64,000 nucleotides of DNA from positions 179,708-243,707 of the forward strand of contig DBCS01000002.1 in assembly GCA_002293185.1 (NCBI GenBank). The letters are read 5' to 3'. Shown here one piece after another: positions 58,001 through 61,000 of this stretch. Under the pieces are notes generated by a model that did no database searches, had not been told where the DNA came from, and worked only from the letters and a program-made list of their open reading frames with translations. The stretch's first letter is position 1. The number at the start of each line of letters is the position of its first letter. Source of the stretch: Flavobacteriales bacterium UBA952 (lineage in GTDB: Bacteria > Bacteroidota > Bacteroidia > Flavobacteriales_D > Crocinitomicaceae). Both the position numbers and the translations under genes were made by a program.

Positions 58001-61000
58001 TGTAAATGCAAACGTGACATGTCCAGGTAGTCAAGACCAGTTCGTCATTACCGTTAATCCGACTCCTATTGTAAATGATCCAGTTGATCAAGTAAAATGT
58101 AATCTTGAACAAACTGTCAATGTCAATTTTGGCGGTACAGGAACCAATTATACTTGGACAAACAGTATGCCTTCAATTGGTTTAGTAGCTAGTGGAACTG
58201 GAAACATTCTGGCCTTTACAGCACTCAACGGTGGAAGCTCGCCAGTAGTAGCAACGATCGAAGTAACCCCATTATTTGTTGGATCCGGAGCATCGTGTCC
58301 GGGTTCACCTCAAACATTCTCAATTACAGTAAATCCTACACCGAGTTTAATTGATCCTCCAAATCAAACAATTTGTAATGGTGCGAGTACAGCACTTGTT
58401 AATTTGTCGGGTACTGGAACGAGCTATTCTTGGATCAACAATACACCATCAATAGGCTTAAACGCTAATGGTAATGGTAATATTTCTCCATTCACCGCTG
58501 TAAATTTGGGTTCAACACCGGTCACTGCTCAAGTTGTCTTCACACCTTTGTACACTGGAAGTGGTGTCAGTTGTCCTGGCCCAACTCAAACAATGACTTT
58601 CACAGTCAATCCTACACCAACCATGAGCGCACCAGCGGCTCAAGTAGTTTGTAATGCAACTTCTACTCAAGCCGTAAACTTCACGGGATCTGCTACCAGC
58701 TATACTTGGATAAACTCTTTACCATCCATAGGACTCAGCGCCTCAGGAAACGGAAACATTAGTAGTTTTTCAGCAGTCAACAACGGTAGTGTTCCAGTAT
58801 CATCTATTGTTACGATTACTCCAGTTTATACAGGAGGGCAAGTTGGCTGTAATGGCCCAACTCAAAACTTTACGATAACCGTGAATCCTAGTCCGATTGT
58901 CAATGATTTACCGGATCAAACAATTTGTAATGGTTCCTCAACGATACCACTCAATTTTACAGGTTCTGGTACTTCTTACTCTTGGACTAATACAATTGCA
59001 AGCATAGGACTTGGTAATGCAGGAACTGGTAATATCGCAAGCTTCACCGCGGTTAATAATACAACAGGTGCATTGGTATCAACCGTGACTGTAACTCCTC
59101 AATACCTCAACGCCGGATTAAGCTGTTCAGGCACGCAACAAACCATTGTTCTGACAATTAATCCTACACCAAGCGCTACTGCTCCAGGCAACCAAATTTA
59201 TTGTAATAATGAAGTAACACAGGGTACTAGCATAGTTGGAACAGGAACCAATTATTCTTGGACCAATTCAAACCCTGCGATAGGATTAGCAGCGTCAGGA
59301 ACAGGAAACATACCTTCTTTTACGGCAACGAATACCGGTTCTGCACCGATCACTGCAACTATTAGTATCACGCCACGTTACATGAATAACAATGTGGAAT
59401 GTCTTGGTACGCCAGTGAGTTTCACCATTACGGTCAATCCAACGCCAACGGTCAATGATCCAGGGGACATGGCAATTTGTAATGGCGCTTTGACTCCTGC
59501 GGTCAATTTTACAGGTACGGCAACTCAATATAACTGGAATAACACCATTGCATCAATAGGTTTGGCTTCAGCTGGCATCAATAACATAGGTGCATTCAAT
59601 GCTCAAAATACGGGTTCTACACCTTTAATTGCAAGTATTAATATTACACCGATATACATTAATGGTGGTATATCTTGTCCTGGTATTCAAGAGACTTTCA
59701 CTATTACGGTCAATCCAACGCCTGTTGCAAATGACCCTAACGATGTGACCTATTGTCATAATCAAAATACGGTTCCGATTAACCTAACGGGAACAGGAAC
59801 TAACTATACCTGGACAAACAACAATCCGTCCATTGGCTTGGGTACTAATGGCCAAGGCTTGGTACCGATTTTCCAGACCATCAATAACAGTAATGGGCCA
59901 GTTGTTGCCACCATTACCGTGACGCCATTCTATACTTTTGGCGCCAATGTTTGTGCTGGACCTACGCAAAACTTCACAATATCAGTAAGTCATGTTCCAA
60001 CAGTTACCAATTTAAGTAATGTCAGTATCTGTGGCGGAAGTTTAACCAATGCCATTTCTTTTGCTGGAACAGCAAATGCTTTTGCATGGACCAATTCAAA
60101 TCCAGCAATTGGCTTAGTTGCAAGTGGAACAGGAAACGTACCAAGTTTCTCCGCAATAAATAACACTGCACAAGATGTTACGGCAACAATCAATGTGACG
60201 CCGCAATATATTTCAGCAGGGGTAACGTGCCCGGGTACAACACTGCCATTTGATATCACAGTGCGTCCGACACCACTAGTAGGCCCAATTTTCGATCAGT
60301 CCATTTGTAATGCCACTAGTTTCTCACAAAGTTTAACTTCCTCGGTTCCTGCAACGTTTGAATGGTCGGCAATTTCCAATCCGAACATAACTGGTGAGGT
60401 TTTCCTTACACAAACCAGCTCAACAATTTCCAACACCCTGACTAATACCACTACCAGCATTCAAAACGTGCAGTATACGGTCAATGCGATTTCAGTTCCA
60501 TTCGGATGTGTGGGTCCTGATAGTTTATTTACAATAGCAGTAGTTCCGGATGTGATTCTCAATATTCCAAGTACCATTGAAATTTGTAGCGGCGCCACAG
60601 TAAGTGCCTTCTTAAACGCGAACGTTCCTTCAAATTACACTTGGTTTACCACATTTAATAATCCAAATATCACAGGTGAATCCTTGACCCAAAATACGGG
60701 ATCTGTCATTAATGATGTGTTAGTCAATACGAGTTCGACCAATCAGCTTGTGATTTACGCGGTTACACCAACCTCACAACTCAGTTCATGTGTTGGCGCA
60801 ACGCAAACTATAGCAGTGACTGTCAAACCGGAACTTGAACTGCTAAATACAGATACGGTCGTGATTTGTAGTGGAAGTCCGGTTAATCTTACCCTAACAG
60901 CAAATACCAATGTGACCTTCAATTGGTATGCGAATCAGTCTGTCAATGTAACAGGAGAAACGCTTTCTGCTGTGGCATCGGGTAATATCAACGATGTGTT

